Both the position numbers and the translations under genes were made by a program. Under the pieces are notes generated by a model. That model saw only the letters and a program-made list of their open reading frames with translations. It was not told the origin of the DNA and searched no databases. From contig NZ_CP117867.1 in assembly GCF_028736035.1 (NCBI RefSeq), positions 1 through 64,000 of the forward strand: a stretch of DNA of 64,000 bases, read 5' to 3'. Numbering within the stretch: position 1 is the stretch's first letter; each line of letters starts with the position of its first letter. The DNA is from Streptomyces sp. T12. Its GTDB lineage: Bacteria > Actinomycetota > Actinomycetes > Streptomycetales > Streptomycetaceae. Shown piece after piece: positions 32,646 to 42,049 of the stretch.

Positions 32646-34981
32646 CCCCCGCCGCCCGCCACCGCTGGCAGACAGCTGGAGCCGTGACGGCTCTGACCGT
32701 GCTGCTGATGGCCCTCAGCAGCACGCCGTCCTTCGCCGCCGACGGCGACTCCGGGGGCCTGCTCGACCCGCTGAACGTGGACACGACCGAAGGCGTGCCG
32801 GTCGACCACTACGAGCTGACCGGCAGCGACGACGGCATTATCGGCACGGTCCTGTCCTTCTCGATGTCCGGCATCTTCGCGCTGAGCCGTACCGTCGTCG
32901 GCTTCATCTGCTGGCTGATCGACTGGGCCTACAAGTTCCCGGTCCTGGACAAGCTCGCAGGGCCCGCCCAGGACGTGTCCGACGCCTACCAGAAGCACAT
33001 CATCGGCCCGCTCGGCCTGGCCCCCCTCTTCCTCGCCTGGGCGTTCGTCTTCGGCCTGATCCTGATCATGCGGGGCAGGGTGGCCCGCGGCGTCGGCGAG
33101 ATCATGCTCACCCTCCTCATCGGTGCGCTCGCCGCGACCAGCATCGTGCGGCCCGACATGCTGCTCGGCTACGACGGACCGATTCAGCAGACCCAGCGCG
33201 CCGCGCTGGAGGCGGCCACCATCACCGCCAACGTCGGCGCAGACGACGGCAAGAAGAACGACCCGTGCGACCTGATCACCGGGCCCGCCCAGAACGCCTG
33301 CCGCGAAGCCGACCAGGACACGTCCGCCGAGGACGCCAAGAAGGAAGCGGAGGAACGCAAGAAGGACTGCGACCTGGTCGCCGGCCCGGCCCGCGACACC
33401 TGCCTGACCGGTGAGCGCCGCCTGAACGCCGCCGACGTCTCCAAGCCGATCACCCGCACCCTGACCGACACCTTGGTGGTGCAGCCGTACATGCTCCTTG
33501 AGTACGGCCAGAACATCGACAAGGACAGCCCGCTCTACAAGGTCCACAAGCAGCTCATCGACCCGAAGAAGCCCAAGGAAGACCCCTGCGGGGCCATCAT
33601 CGGCCCGGCGTATGAGTACTGCGCCCGCGACAACGGGGTCGGCAAAGCACATGACGCCTTCGAAAAGCTGGGGGACGAGGGCAAGCTCGCCGCGTCCACC
33701 ATGAAGACAGCCACGTGGGAGCGGGTCATCGGGGCCGGACTCGTCCTGATTGCCGTCCTCATCGTCGCCATCGTCATCCTGGCCATGGTCCTGGCCCTCT
33801 TCGCCGCCCAGTTCGGCTGCGCGATCGCCGCCGTGTGCGGGGTCGTTGTCTTTGCCTGGTCCATGCTGCCGGGCCCCAACCGGGCCGTGCTGTGGCGGTG
33901 GGGCGGTCACTACGCCTCCTCCGTCGTCGTGCTCTTCGGTATCGCCGTGTTCATCCCGGCCTTCGGCGTCGCCGCCCGCTTCCTGCTCGCCAACAACCAG
34001 ACGCCGCTGATGGAACGGCTGCTCACACTGAACGGACTGGCCGTCACCGCCCTGGTCGCGCACCGCATCATGCTCCGCAAGGGCCACAGCCTCGGACACC
34101 GCATCGCCGAGCGCATGCGCTACGCCCGCATCGGCGGCAGCCACACCATGGACCCCAACGCCGCCGCCACCGCCGCCGCGATCTCCTCCGTCAACTACGG
34201 CGGCCCGGGCGGCGTCGGCGGCTCCGCCGCGCACGTGTCCTTCATGAACCGCCACGCCGGCCTCGCCTCCGGCCTGCGTGCCCTGGGCGACTCCACCGGC
34301 ATGCCCGGTCACCCCGGCAACTACCTTGCCGAGGGTGCTGCCGAAGCCCGCCGCGCCCTCGCCCCGGTCGCGCTGGGCATGCGCGCCACACACGCCGCGC
34401 TGATCGGGCCGAAGCGCCCCCGCCAGAAGATCACACCGGTGGGCCCGGACGGCCGGCCGCTGCCGACCCTCATCGACGGACGCACCGGCCGCGTCATCGA
34501 CAACAGCGACGAGGGCGTCATCCCCTATGGCGCGCGCTTCGAATCCGCACTGCGCCGCACCCGCGGCGGCCGGATGCTGGTCCGCACCGGCAAGGTGGCC
34601 TTCTACTCCACCGTCGGCCTGCCCGCCACGTGGACCCGTATGCGCCGTGCCAAGAGCGAGCTGACCACCGAACTGAACCAGGAGCTCGGCCGCCAGCGAG
34701 CCCACTACGGCAACCAGTCCGCGCACTGGCGATCCGACACCCGCGCCGGCGTACGCGACGCCACCACCCCCGCCCGCCGCAGCTACCGGGCGGTCGCGGA
34801 TCCCATCCAGCGGGCCAACCGCCTGCGCACCTGGCAGCAGAACTGGCTCGACGAAACCGGCCGACCCCGCTACTACGGCGGCCCCGCCACCGACGACGGT
34901 CACGTCCCGGACGACGTCTGGATGCGCCGCTTCCCCTGGGAACCCGACCCGGCAGACGGCGGCACGGGGGATAGCCGGTGA
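32642..34981 (+). CDS. VirB6/TcpH-like polytopic channel protein
   Basis: A 779-residue protein from the GTG in GTGA. A signal-like N-terminus (to about residue 36) is followed by membrane segments near 65-100, 125-145, 155-170, 360-410, 420-445 and 455-475. Between the third and fourth lies a soluble loop with three motifs: CDLITGPAQNAC (209-220), CDLVAGPARDTC (243-254) and CGAIIGPAYEYC (316-327). The C-terminal 290 residues are basic and cytosolic. The topology and the position after VirB4 and before a peptidoglycan hydrolase fit the VirB6/TcpH channel subunit. Confidence 0.8.
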   Translation: MTPAARHRWQTAGAVTALTVLLMALSSTPSFAADGDSGGLLDPLNVDTTEGVPVDHYELTGSDDGIIGTVLSFSMSGIFALSRTVVGFICWLIDWAYKFPVLDKLAGPAQDVSDAYQKHIIGPLGLAPLFLAWAFVFGLILIMRGRVARGVGEIMLTLLIGALAATSIVRPDMLLGYDGPIQQTQRAALEAATITANVGADDGKKNDPCDLITGPAQNACREADQDTSAEDAKKEAEERKKDCDLVAGPARDTCLTGERRLNAADVSKPITRTLTDTLVVQPYMLLEYGQNIDKDSPLYKVHKQLIDPKKPKEDPCGAIIGPAYEYCARDNGVGKAHDAFEKLGDEGKLAASTMKTATWERVIGAGLVLIAVLIVAIVILAMVLALFAAQFGCAIAAVCGVVVFAWSMLPGPNRAVLWRWGGHYASSVVVLFGIAVFIPAFGVAARFLLANNQTPLMERLLTLNGLAVTALVAHRIMLRKGHSLGHRIAERMRYARIGGSHTMDPNAAATAAAISSVNYGGPGGVGGSAAHVSFMNRHAGLASGLRALGDSTGMPGHPGNYLAEGAAEARRALAPVALGMRATHAALIGPKRPRQKITPVGPDGRPLPTLIDGRTGRVIDNSDEGVIPYGARFESALRRTRGGRMLVRTGKVAFYSTVGLPATWTRMRRAKSELTTELNQELGRQRAHYGNQSAHWRSDTRAGVRDATTPARRSYRAVADPIQRANRLRTWQQNWLDETGRPRYYGGPATDDGHVPDDVWMRRFPWEPDPADGGTGDSR

Positions 34982-36087
34982 AGAAGCTCGGCTGCGCCAC
35001 CGTGATCCTTGCCCTGCTCTGCACCCCCGTTCTGCTTGTCGTGTTCGCCGCTGCCAGGGAGAAGGACACCCCCGCGATGGAGACCGTCGGCAAGGTCTCC
35101 GGCATCCCGCAACGGATGCTGATGGCCTACCAGTCGGCGGCCGGGCAACTGCCGGGCGAGGTCCCCAAGTGCAAGGGCATGACGTGGGCGATCCTCGCCG
35201 GCATCGCCAAGATCGAGTCCAACCACGCAGGGGGACGTACGGTCAAGGACAACGGCGACATCACCCCGCACATCCTCGGCCCCGTCCTCGACGGATCCGG
35301 AGTCGGCGGCAACCGAACGGCCTTCCGCGACACCGACGGCGGTAAGTGGGACGACACGAGCACCAGCGAACGCGCCGTCGGACCCTTCCAATTCCTCCCC
35401 TCCACCTGGGAAGGAACCGGGCGCGACGGCAACAGCGACGGCACCAAGAACCCCCACAACGCGGACGACGCCGCGCTCGGCGCTGCGGTCTACCTGTGCG
35501 GGAAGGGACGCAACCTCACCGACCGCTCCCAGCTCAAGGCCGCGATCCTGCAGTACAACCACTCCCAGGCGTACGTCACCGATGTCCTGTCCTGGATCGA
35601 CCGCTACAGCCAACTCGGCGACGGAACCATCCAAATCGGAGCCAACGCCACCGGTAACGCACGCGCCGTCATCAACGCCGCCCTCAGCGAAGTCGGCGAG
35701 AAATACAGCTGGGGCGGCGGCGGAGCCAACGGCCCCACCACGGGCATCTGCTGCTCCCCCGGGGGAAGCGACGGCACCAACATCAAGGGATACGACTGCT
35801 CCGGCCTGACCACCTACGCCTACGCACAAGTCGGGATCTCGCTGCCGCGCACCGCTGCCCAACAGGCTGGCGTCGGCAAACGCATCCCCGCCAGCCGCGG
35901 CGTCGGCGCTCTCGAACCGGGCGACCTGGTCTTCTTCGCGGGCAACACGTCCAGCGACAGCACCATTTACCACGTCGGCATCTACCTGGGAGACGGGCAG
36001 ATGGTCAACGCCCCACGGCCTGGGACCAAGGTCCGCACCGAAGCCGTCTGGGACAACAATTACGCGGGAGGTGCCCGCCTGCTATGA
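34978..36087 (+). CDS. Lytic transglycosylase / NlpC-P60 hydrolase
   Basis: A 369-residue cell-wall hydrolase from the GTG overlapping the previous stop. A membrane anchor (residues 5-25) leads to a transglycosylase domain with catalytic Glu80 in AKIESNHA and GPFQFLPSTWE near 135-145. The NlpC/P60 domain follows, with Cys274 in YDCSGLTTYAY and His332 in HVGIYLGDG. It cuts peptidoglycan to open the path for the transfer channel, like TcpG/TcpI or Orf14 of Tn916. Confidence 0.9.
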   Translation: MKKLGCATVILALLCTPVLLVVFAAAREKDTPAMETVGKVSGIPQRMLMAYQSAAGQLPGEVPKCKGMTWAILAGIAKIESNHAGGRTVKDNGDITPHILGPVLDGSGVGGNRTAFRDTDGGKWDDTSTSERAVGPFQFLPSTWEGTGRDGNSDGTKNPHNADDAALGAAVYLCGKGRNLTDRSQLKAAILQYNHSQAYVTDVLSWIDRYSQLGDGTIQIGANATGNARAVINAALSEVGEKYSWGGGGANGPTTGICCSPGGSDGTNIKGYDCSGLTTYAYAQVGISLPRTAAQQAGVGKRIPASRGVGALEPGDLVFFAGNTSSDSTIYHVGIYLGDGQMVNAPRPGTKVRTEAVWDNNYAGGARLL

Positions 36088-36722
36088 GCACCAACACCCC
36101 TACGCCTCGCAGGTCTTCCGCTCTCGTGCCCTTGCTGGCAGGCGCACTCTGTGTCCTGCTCGGCATCGCCCTGCTCCGCCCCGGCACCGCCGACCACAGC
36201 GGCCGGGATGCCCACGTTGACCAGGCCGAGGCACAGCCCACCTCACCCAGAACACCCGCAGCAGCAGTGGACACCACGCCTCGCCCCGCGCACCCGTCCG
36301 CTCCCCCCGCTTCCCCTACGGCAGTGGCCAGCACCGCACCGGCTCCTGACGTGGTCCCGGTGCCCGGCGACGGCCCCGCTGGCGACTACGCCGTACAGCA
36401 ACTCCTGGAGCGCTCCTCACCCGCCGACCTGCCACGGGCCAAGGAGAAGGAGCTCGTCGCCCTCGCCTCCCGCATCTGGCTTGCCGAAGTCACCGGCGCA
36501 GGCCGGGAGAAGTGGCCGAGCTACTTCGGCGGCGAGCTGCTGCGGGCCCCGTACCGCGACGTACGCATCCAGGCAGGCATCGCCCGCACCGTCAACGGCG
36601 AGCCCGACCGCGTCCGGGTCCACCTGGTCTGGGCCGGCACCGACCCCGCCGGCCAGGCCGAAGACGGACGCCCAGCCCAGATCCTGCTCACCCGCCACCA
36701 CACCACCTGGGAGCCCCGATGA
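36084..36722 (+). CDS. Membrane-anchored conjugation accessory protein
   Basis: A 212-residue protein starting at ATG in ATGA. One membrane helix near 13-32 (LVPLLAGALCVLLGIALL) is followed by a Pro/Ala-rich linker (40-95) and a folded extracytoplasmic domain of about 115 residues. The fold looks like a small alpha/beta NTF2-type domain (helix then strands RIQAGIARTVNGEPDRVRVHLVWAG), as in VirB8-like accessory proteins. Family not certain. Coupled to genes on both sides by 4-base overlaps. Confidence 0.65.
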   Translation: MSTNTPTPRRSSALVPLLAGALCVLLGIALLRPGTADHSGRDAHVDQAEAQPTSPRTPAAAVDTTPRPAHPSAPPASPTAVASTAPAPDVVPVPGDGPAGDYAVQQLLERSSPADLPRAKEKELVALASRIWLAEVTGAGREKWPSYFGGELLRAPYRDVRIQAGIARTVNGEPDRVRVHLVWAGTDPAGQAEDGRPAQILLTRHHTTWEPR

Positions 36723-37009
36723 TCTGTGACGCCGTGACCTGTGACCGGCGGGCCTGCAACGCCCTGATGCTCGAACCCGTCGATGACCCGTACGAACTCA
36801 ACTGCCCCGAGTTCGCTGACTATGTCTCCGCGTCCGGCTGGACGTACAGCGCGGAGGGCCACACCTGCCCGGCCTGCGTCGCTGGCAAGGGTCCGGTCCG
36901 CGAACGGGGCGAGTGCGACCAGTGCGGAGGGCGGACCCGCGTCCGTCACGGCCGCAATCAGTGCATGTACTGCCACAAGGTCCAGCCGGATTCCGGCGAC
37001 GACTGGTGA
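36719..37009 (+). CDS. Small zinc-ribbon protein
   Basis: A 96-residue protein. The ATG overlaps the preceding stop (ATGA). Cys pairs CPAC near residue 50 and CDQCGGRTRV..CMYC near 66-84 form likely zinc ribbons; further Cys lie at 3, 8 and 13. No catalytic motif. It ends the operon 32154-37009; a regulatory or adaptor role is possible. Confidence 0.65.
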   Translation: MICDAVTCDRRACNALMLEPVDDPYELNCPEFADYVSASGWTYSAEGHTCPACVAGKGPVRERGECDQCGGRTRVRHGRNQCMYCHKVQPDSGDDW

Positions 37010-37461
37010 CACAGAGATTGAGTGATGGAGGTAGCGTGCACGTCCTGCTCGTCCGAGACCACGCCGTGGGATCTCAGGGGAATCCGGTTCCGCGCCAGCA
37101 CTCCAACTCCCATGGCCGCTCGGTCCGTTGGCACCGAGGACCAATCGGCGATGGCGTCGCGGACCTCCGCGCTCGGGTCAATGACCGGAACACGGCGCGA
37201 GCTGTGACTCTTTGAGTCCCTGATGACGGGAAGCGGCTGCTGATTTATCGAGCTGCGTATCCCGCCGTGCGGGAATGTGACGGTTTCGTGCCCGCACTGT
37301 GGGGCTGAGCAGGAAGAACGGACTGTGGTATTGACGATTCTTTGCGTAACGTATGTGACTACGGCACGCGCCCGAGACCTCAGTGAGCGTGGCAGTCGCA
37401 TCACCTTGCGCACCACACCCCAGGTCGAACGGCGATGAAAGGGAAGAAACGGGGAGGCGTA
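37010..37461. other. Intergenic stretch before Tad module
   Basis: About 450 bases without a supported gene. A minus-strand frame crosses it but lacks a start and a ribosome site. TTGACG at 37332 with TATGTG about 15 bases later could be a promoter for the lipoprotein gene, but it is weak. The short hairpin CCCGC-CGT-GCGGG (37261-37273) may be part of a terminator. Confidence 0.4.
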
Positions 37462-38076
37462 ATGGCAGGAGCGATACGACCGAAGCGCAACACGCTTCGC
37501 ACCCGAAATCAGCAAAATCGACTTATCGGCCTGGTGGCTGCCTCGTGTGCGGTGCTCTCCTTGACTGCTTGCGGCGGTGAGAAGGATGACGAAGCGAAGG
37601 GCCCCACGCCGCAGAACAGTTCCTCGGCGTCGAGAAGCCAGACGCCCGCCACGGATCCCAAGGAAGCGGCATCTCGGACGCTCCTGGCCGATTACCGGAG
37701 CTATTGGGACGAGAAGGAGAAGGCGTACGCAAAGGCGAGTCCGGACGGCACCAAGCTGGACAAGTACGCCGTCGGCACGGCCCTGGCTTCCGCCAAGCAG
37801 GACCTGAAGGCGATGAAGAGCGCGGGCCAGATCGCCCAGGGCAAGGTCACGCTCTCTCCGAAGGTCCGGGCGATGGACCTGGACCGCAAAGTCGCTTCGG
37901 CCACCGTGCGGGACTGCGTTGACGTCTCCAGCTGGAAGCTCGTCGATGCCGACACCCGCAAGGAGATCGAGCTCCCGAAGGAGCGACTCACCCGGTACGT
38001 CAGCATCGTCAAAGCCGAGAAATGGGGGGACCGATGGGTCGTGCTGAGCGCCACGCCGGAGAACAGCAAATGCTGA
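37462..38076 (+). CDS. Lipoprotein
   Basis: A 204-residue protein. The ATG at 37462 is chosen for GGGGAGG 5 bases upstream; the frame opens at 37435. The N-terminal helix ends in LTACGG (lipobox), so Cys near residue 37 is lipid-modified. The mature part after a Ser/Pro linker is alpha/beta and carries one C-terminal Cys pair candidate (RDCVDV and the terminal Cys). The fold resembles NTF2-like lipoproteins common in Streptomyces. It opens the Tad operon and is coupled to the next gene. Confidence 0.75.
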   Translation: MAGAIRPKRNTLRTRNQQNRLIGLVAASCAVLSLTACGGEKDDEAKGPTPQNSSSASRSQTPATDPKEAASRTLLADYRSYWDEKEKAYAKASPDGTKLDKYAVGTALASAKQDLKAMKSAGQIAQGKVTLSPKVRAMDLDRKVASATVRDCVDVSSWKLVDADTRKEIELPKERLTRYVSIVKAEKWGDRWVVLSATPENSKC

Positions 38077-38966
38077 CGCGGGCCGTCCTGCTCGGCGCTG
38101 CCACAGCCACCGCCCTCGCGTGCATGACTGCCGGTGCACAGGCCGCCGATGGGCCGGGGAATGGGAACGTCGATGTGGGCAGCTGCACAGCGGTGGACTT
38201 CTGCGTCGGCGTTGGGGTGGACGGCTCCAACGGCTCTCAGGCGCCGGCCTCGACGGGCGGCGGCGAGGACTCGGGTGGTAAGCCCGGCAAGCCGGATCCG
38301 GACGCACCGGTCTGTACCGTGCAGAAGCTGGCCCCTCCGCCGCCTGCCGGTAGCGCACTCTGGGAGGGGCACGATCCCGACGACGGGGCTGTCTACACCC
38401 GCACTTGTTGGACCACTGAGGAGTTCATCGGCCTCAATGTGAACAACACCGTCACGACGTTCTGGGCTGCAGCCCCACCGCCCGCTGTCGATCCTGCCGT
38501 ACTGGCTCAGCAGGCCGTGGACAAGATGACTCTGAAAGGCCCGGACATCGCCAGCCCTCGCGCGGCCGGAAAGTACGTGATCGGCGTCCCCATGTGGATG
38601 TGGGTCAACCAAGCAGCGACCACATACGGGCCGAACATCGCCTCGGCCTCGGCTGGCGGAATCACGGTCACGGCCACCGCGAAGGTCACCAAGATCGTGT
38701 GGAACATGGGCGACGGCTCCACGGTCACCTGCAACGGTCCGGGCACGCTCTACACCGAGTCCAAGGGCATGGCCGAGTCACCGACTTGCGGCCACACCTT
38801 CTCCAAGACTTCTGCGGACGCAGGCGGCAAGTTCAAGTTGACCGCCACGTCGACTTGGTCGATCGACTGGGAGGTTGCCGGTGGTGGCGGGGGTGGACAG
38901 CTGACCGAGGTCCGCCAGTCCCAGGTTCAGGTGGCAGTCGGTGAGCTGCAGGCCGTAGGCAGCTGA
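38070..38966 (+). CDS. Secreted protein preceding the Tad genes
   Basis: A 298-residue protein starting at the ATG at 38070, overlapping the lipoprotein stop; GGAG lies upstream. Residues 1-26 are a signal peptide (AGAQAADG cleavage). The mature part has a Gly-rich linker, Cys residues in likely disulfides and a stretch WNMGDGSTVTCNGPGT that looks like a PKD-type beta domain. It ends in a Gly-rich run and a beta tail. Such proteins accompany tad loci in Streptomyces, perhaps as a surface component; the role is not established here. Confidence 0.7.
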   Translation: MLTRAVLLGAATATALACMTAGAQAADGPGNGNVDVGSCTAVDFCVGVGVDGSNGSQAPASTGGGEDSGGKPGKPDPDAPVCTVQKLAPPPPAGSALWEGHDPDDGAVYTRTCWTTEEFIGLNVNNTVTTFWAAAPPPAVDPAVLAQQAVDKMTLKGPDIASPRAAGKYVIGVPMWMWVNQAATTYGPNIASASAGGITVTATAKVTKIVWNMGDGSTVTCNGPGTLYTESKGMAESPTCGHTFSKTSADAGGKFKLTATSTWSIDWEVAGGGGGGQLTEVRQSQVQVAVGELQAVGS

Positions 38967-39004
38967 GCAGCTGACGTGACGTCTGTTTCAGAAAGGCAAG
39001 CATC

Positions 39005-39718
39005 GTGAGCAACACGGCGGCTCCGGCCACCACCACAGCAGGCCAAGTGCCCCCGCAACCGACGCACAGCCAGGTGCCGAGCGCAGCGGTGGGGTTCCGG
39101 GCGCGCCGACGACGTCCGGGCATGTACGCCCTGGCCGTCGCGCTGATCGCAGCGGGCGGCGGTGGCGGTCTGCTCGCCTTCCAGGCGACCGGCGAGCGTT
39201 CACCGGTCCTGGCCGTTGCCCACGAAGTCCAGGCCGGGGACGTGATCAAGGACTCCGATCTGATCGAGGCCTCGGTGTCGCTGGATCCGGTACTCAAGCC
39301 GATCCCCGCCTCGCAGCGTGATCAGGTGGTCGGCAAGCGCGCTGCGGTGGCCCTGGTGCCCGGTGCCATGCTCTCCAAGGGGCAGGTCACGACCCGCACG
39401 CTGGTCAAGCCGGGGGAGCGGCTGGTGGGCATCGGGCTGAAGCAGACGCAGATGCCGGCGACTCGGCTCTCGCCCGGTGACAAGGTCCTGGTGGTCTCCA
39501 CGCCCTCGGACGGATCGCAGGCCACCACCGGTGAAGGCGGCGAGGACTCCACCCCGAAGTCGATTGAGGCCCGGGTCGTTCGGGTGGGGGAGAAGCAGCA
39601 GAACACCAGCGAACAGGTGGTCGACGTGGCAGTCCCCGCCCAGTACGGTCCTGCGCTCGCGGCGCAGGCCGCCACCGGTGACGTGGCGCTCGTTGTGGAT
39701 GCCCCCGGAGGCTCCTGA
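39005..39718 (+). CDS. cpaB: SAF-domain CpaB-like pilus protein
   Basis: A 237-residue protein from GTG at 39005. An N-terminal membrane helix near 40-60 (MYALAVALIAAGGGGGLLAF) is followed by the SAF domain (VLAVAHEVQAGDVIKDSDLIEASVSL), and VVGKRAAVALVPGAMLSKGQV. This is the CpaB/RcpC architecture, a periplasm- or wall-side subunit of the Tad pilus machine. It is shorter than typical Gram-negative CpaB. The next gene starts at its stop (TGATG). Confidence 0.8.
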   Translation: MSNTAAPATTTAGQVPPQPTHSQVPSAAVGFRARRRRPGMYALAVALIAAGGGGGLLAFQATGERSPVLAVAHEVQAGDVIKDSDLIEASVSLDPVLKPIPASQRDQVVGKRAAVALVPGAMLSKGQVTTRTLVKPGERLVGIGLKQTQMPATRLSPGDKVLVVSTPSDGSQATTGEGGEDSTPKSIEARVVRVGEKQQNTSEQVVDVAVPAQYGPALAAQAATGDVALVVDAPGGS

Positions 39719-40578
39719 TGGCGGTGATCACGCTGGTCGGGTTGCCGGGCGCGCCGGGCGTCACGAGCACGGCGCTGGCACTGCTGCGCACCTGGCCGCT
39801 CGATCCCGGTCGGAGCATGGTGCTGGCGGAGTGCGACCCCGACGGCGGGGCGGTGTTGTCCGGTGCGCTGGAGGGCAGGGTCGAGGCCGATCGGGGCCTT
39901 CGGAACCTGACTGAGTCGTCCCGCACGCAGGAGCTGGTAGACGCGTTCTGGCTCCAGCTGATCGCCCTGGAGAACGACGAGCGCCGCAGCGAACGCAACA
40001 GGTTGCTTCTGCCCGGTCTGACCGCGATGTCTCAGGCGGCGAGCCTGGGCCCGGTGTGGGGCCAGCTCGCCGACCTGTTCACCGGCATCGACAAGGCCGC
40101 CGGCCACGATGTCCTGGTCGACCTCGGCCGCAGTGGCGCGTTCGGCTCGTCAGGAGTGCTGGCGCTGCGCGCGGACGTGGTGCTGATGGTGATGCGCGGC
40201 ACGGTGCGCAGTGTGCACGCCGCTCGCTCCCGCATCAGACAGCTGCGGGCGCTCCTGGACGGGGAGAGCGGCCGGGGATCCGGCTCGCTGGGGATCATCC
40301 TGATCAAGGAGGGCCCCTACGGGCCGCGCGAGATCGAGACCGAACTCGACGGTCTCGGCATTGGCACCCCCGTCGTGGCGACCCTTCCGTACCGGCCTGA
40401 GGAGGCCGCCGTGCTGTCGGACGGCGCTTCGGAGGGCCGCGGTTTCATGACCAGCAAGCTCATGACCGCCGCGCAGGGTGCGACGACGCCCATCCGGCAG
40501 CGTGTGGCCACGCGCCGTGCTCGGCTGGCGTCCCCGCTGCAGCAGCGCCTGATGAGGGGAGGGCCCGGTGCGCGCTGA
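39718..40578 (+). CDS. TadZ/CpaE-like protein with altered Walker A
   Basis: A 286-residue ParA/MinD-like protein. The N-terminal strand-loop GLPGAPGVTSTALALLRTW (near 8-26) sits where Walker A belongs but lacks the GK[ST] signature: the Lys is missing. The next strand LAECDPDGGAVLSGAL and DVLVDLGRSG fit the deviant Walker fold. In Tad systems TadZ/CpaE localises the machine at the membrane or pole; ATP-independent forms are known. It overlaps the tadA gene by 11 bases. Confidence 0.75.
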   Translation: MAVITLVGLPGAPGVTSTALALLRTWPLDPGRSMVLAECDPDGGAVLSGALEGRVEADRGLRNLTESSRTQELVDAFWLQLIALENDERRSERNRLLLPGLTAMSQAASLGPVWGQLADLFTGIDKAAGHDVLVDLGRSGAFGSSGVLALRADVVLMVMRGTVRSVHAARSRIRQLRALLDGESGRGSGSLGIILIKEGPYGPREIETELDGLGIGTPVVATLPYRPEEAAVLSDGASEGRGFMTSKLMTAAQGATTPIRQRVATRRARLASPLQQRLMRGGPGAR

Positions 40579-42049
40579 GAACGTCTACCACGCGCCCGTC
40601 CCCCAGCCGCCCGCGGCCGTGCCAGCACCGGGCTCGCCGTACGATCCGCGCCGCGCCCCGGGGCAGGCCGCTGCCCCCGCGATGGTCAACGACCGCACCG
40701 TGCCCCGTGTGCACATCGACGCGCGGGCGGCCGGAGAGATCAAGCGGCGGGTGAACAACCAGCTGCTCGCCGAGGCCAAGACCAACTCGAGTCTGGTCGG
40801 ACCGGCACGTGAACAGCGGGCCCGCGCGCTGATCAATGAGCAGGTCGCCGTGTGGGGCGATGCTGCCCGCGTGTCGCGCGCGGTCACTGCGGCAGATGAG
40901 CAGGAACTGGCCGCGCTGGTCTTCGACATGCTCTTCAGGGCCGGTCGGCTGCAGCGCTACCTGGACGACGACCGGGTCGAAGACATCTGGATCAACGGCC
41001 CTAACGAGGTGTTCCTCAAGTTCAGCGATGACGCCGCGCCGGCCGCGGTCTCTCCAGTAGCCGAATCTGAGGAGGAGCTCCAGGAGTTGGTGCGCGACCT
41101 GATCCGCAACAGCGGGCAGTCCGGTCGCACGTTCTCCACGGCCAGCCCCGATGTAGCGCTGCGGCTGCCGGACGGCTCGCGTCTGCAGGCCCTGCACCCG
41201 GAGATCACCGGCGACCGCACGTTCGTGACGATCCGTCGCCACCGTCTGCAGGACGCCTCCCTGGACGACCTGGTGCAGCGGGGCACCATGGACGCCACCG
41301 TCGCGGCTCTGCTGGGCGCGTGCGTCCGCGCCCGCCGCAACATCATGGTCGTGGGCGAGCAGTCCTCGGGCAAAACGACTCTGCTGCGCGCGCTGATGAA
41401 GGAGATCCCGCAGCACGAGCGGTTCGGCACCATCGAGACCGAGTTCGAACTGTGGGCCCACAAGAACGGTTACCACACCCAGGTGGTGCCGATGGAGGGC
41501 CGCGAGTCCAACGGCGAACGCGTCGACGGCCGCGCGGTCGGCGAGATCACCCTGATGGATTTGATGTACCGGGCCAAGCGCATGTCGCTGAAGCGGGTCG
41601 TGGTCGGTGAGGTCCGCGGCCCGGAGGTCACCGCGATGATGCAGGCCCTCACCAGTGACCGGCCAGGCAGCATGTGCACGATGCACGCCTCCGAGCCGCA
41701 TGTGGTCTTCGACCGCATCGCCGAGCTGTACCTGCTGGCCCGCGGCAATTTCTCCGAGCAGCTCGCCTACCGGCAGATCGCCAACGGCCTGCACTTCGTC
41801 GTCTTCATGTCGGTCGACGAGTCCGGGCCCGTCCCGCGCCGTCTGGTCAGCCACGTGTGGGAGATCACCGGCATCGGTGAGAACGGCCGCCCCGCCTACA
41901 ACGAGATCTTCCGCCCTGCCTCCGAGTGGGATCTGCGGGCGGCCCCTGCGGCGCCGCTGTCGCCGCGCTCCCGGCGCCGTCTGGAGCTGGCCGGCTTCTC
42001 CAGCCATGTGCTGGACCAGGCCGCCGCCTTCCAGGGGGTGGGGGCATGA
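40568..42049 (+). CDS. tadA: TadA/CpaF secretion ATPase
   Basis: A 493-residue hexameric motor from the GTG at 40568. Walker A GEQSSGKT at 263-270; the Walker B and Asp/His-box region RVVVGEVRGPEVTAMMQAL begins at 343 and is followed by GSMCTMHASEP. It hydrolyses ATP at the cytoplasmic face to add and remove pilins. N-terminal part has the CpaF helical domain with DDDRVEDIWINGPNEVFL. Stop overlaps the tadB start. Confidence 0.95.
   Translation: MRAENVYHAPVPQPPAAVPAPGSPYDPRRAPGQAAAPAMVNDRTVPRVHIDARAAGEIKRRVNNQLLAEAKTNSSLVGPAREQRARALINEQVAVWGDAARVSRAVTAADEQELAALVFDMLFRAGRLQRYLDDDRVEDIWINGPNEVFLKFSDDAAPAAVSPVAESEEELQELVRDLIRNSGQSGRTFSTASPDVALRLPDGSRLQALHPEITGDRTFVTIRRHRLQDASLDDLVQRGTMDATVAALLGACVRARRNIMVVGEQSSGKTTLLRALMKEIPQHERFGTIETEFELWAHKNGYHTQVVPMEGRESNGERVDGRAVGEITLMDLMYRAKRMSLKRVVVGEVRGPEVTAMMQALTSDRPGSMCTMHASEPHVVFDRIAELYLLARGNFSEQLAYRQIANGLHFVVFMSVDESGPVPRRLVSHVWEITGIGENGRPAYNEIFRPASEWDLRAAPAAPLSPRSRRRLELAGFSSHVLDQAAAFQGVGA

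Noticed and set aside
32516..34903. Long minus-strand frame opposite the VirB6-like gene
   Set aside because: Antisense shadow with no start signal.
36958..37440. Minus-strand frame through the 37.0-37.4 kb gap, with a short stretch PVIRDSK that recalls DUF397
   Set aside because: Only a few residues match, there is no start with a ribosome site, and the frame also runs through the lipoprotein gene. A degenerate remnant cannot be excluded.
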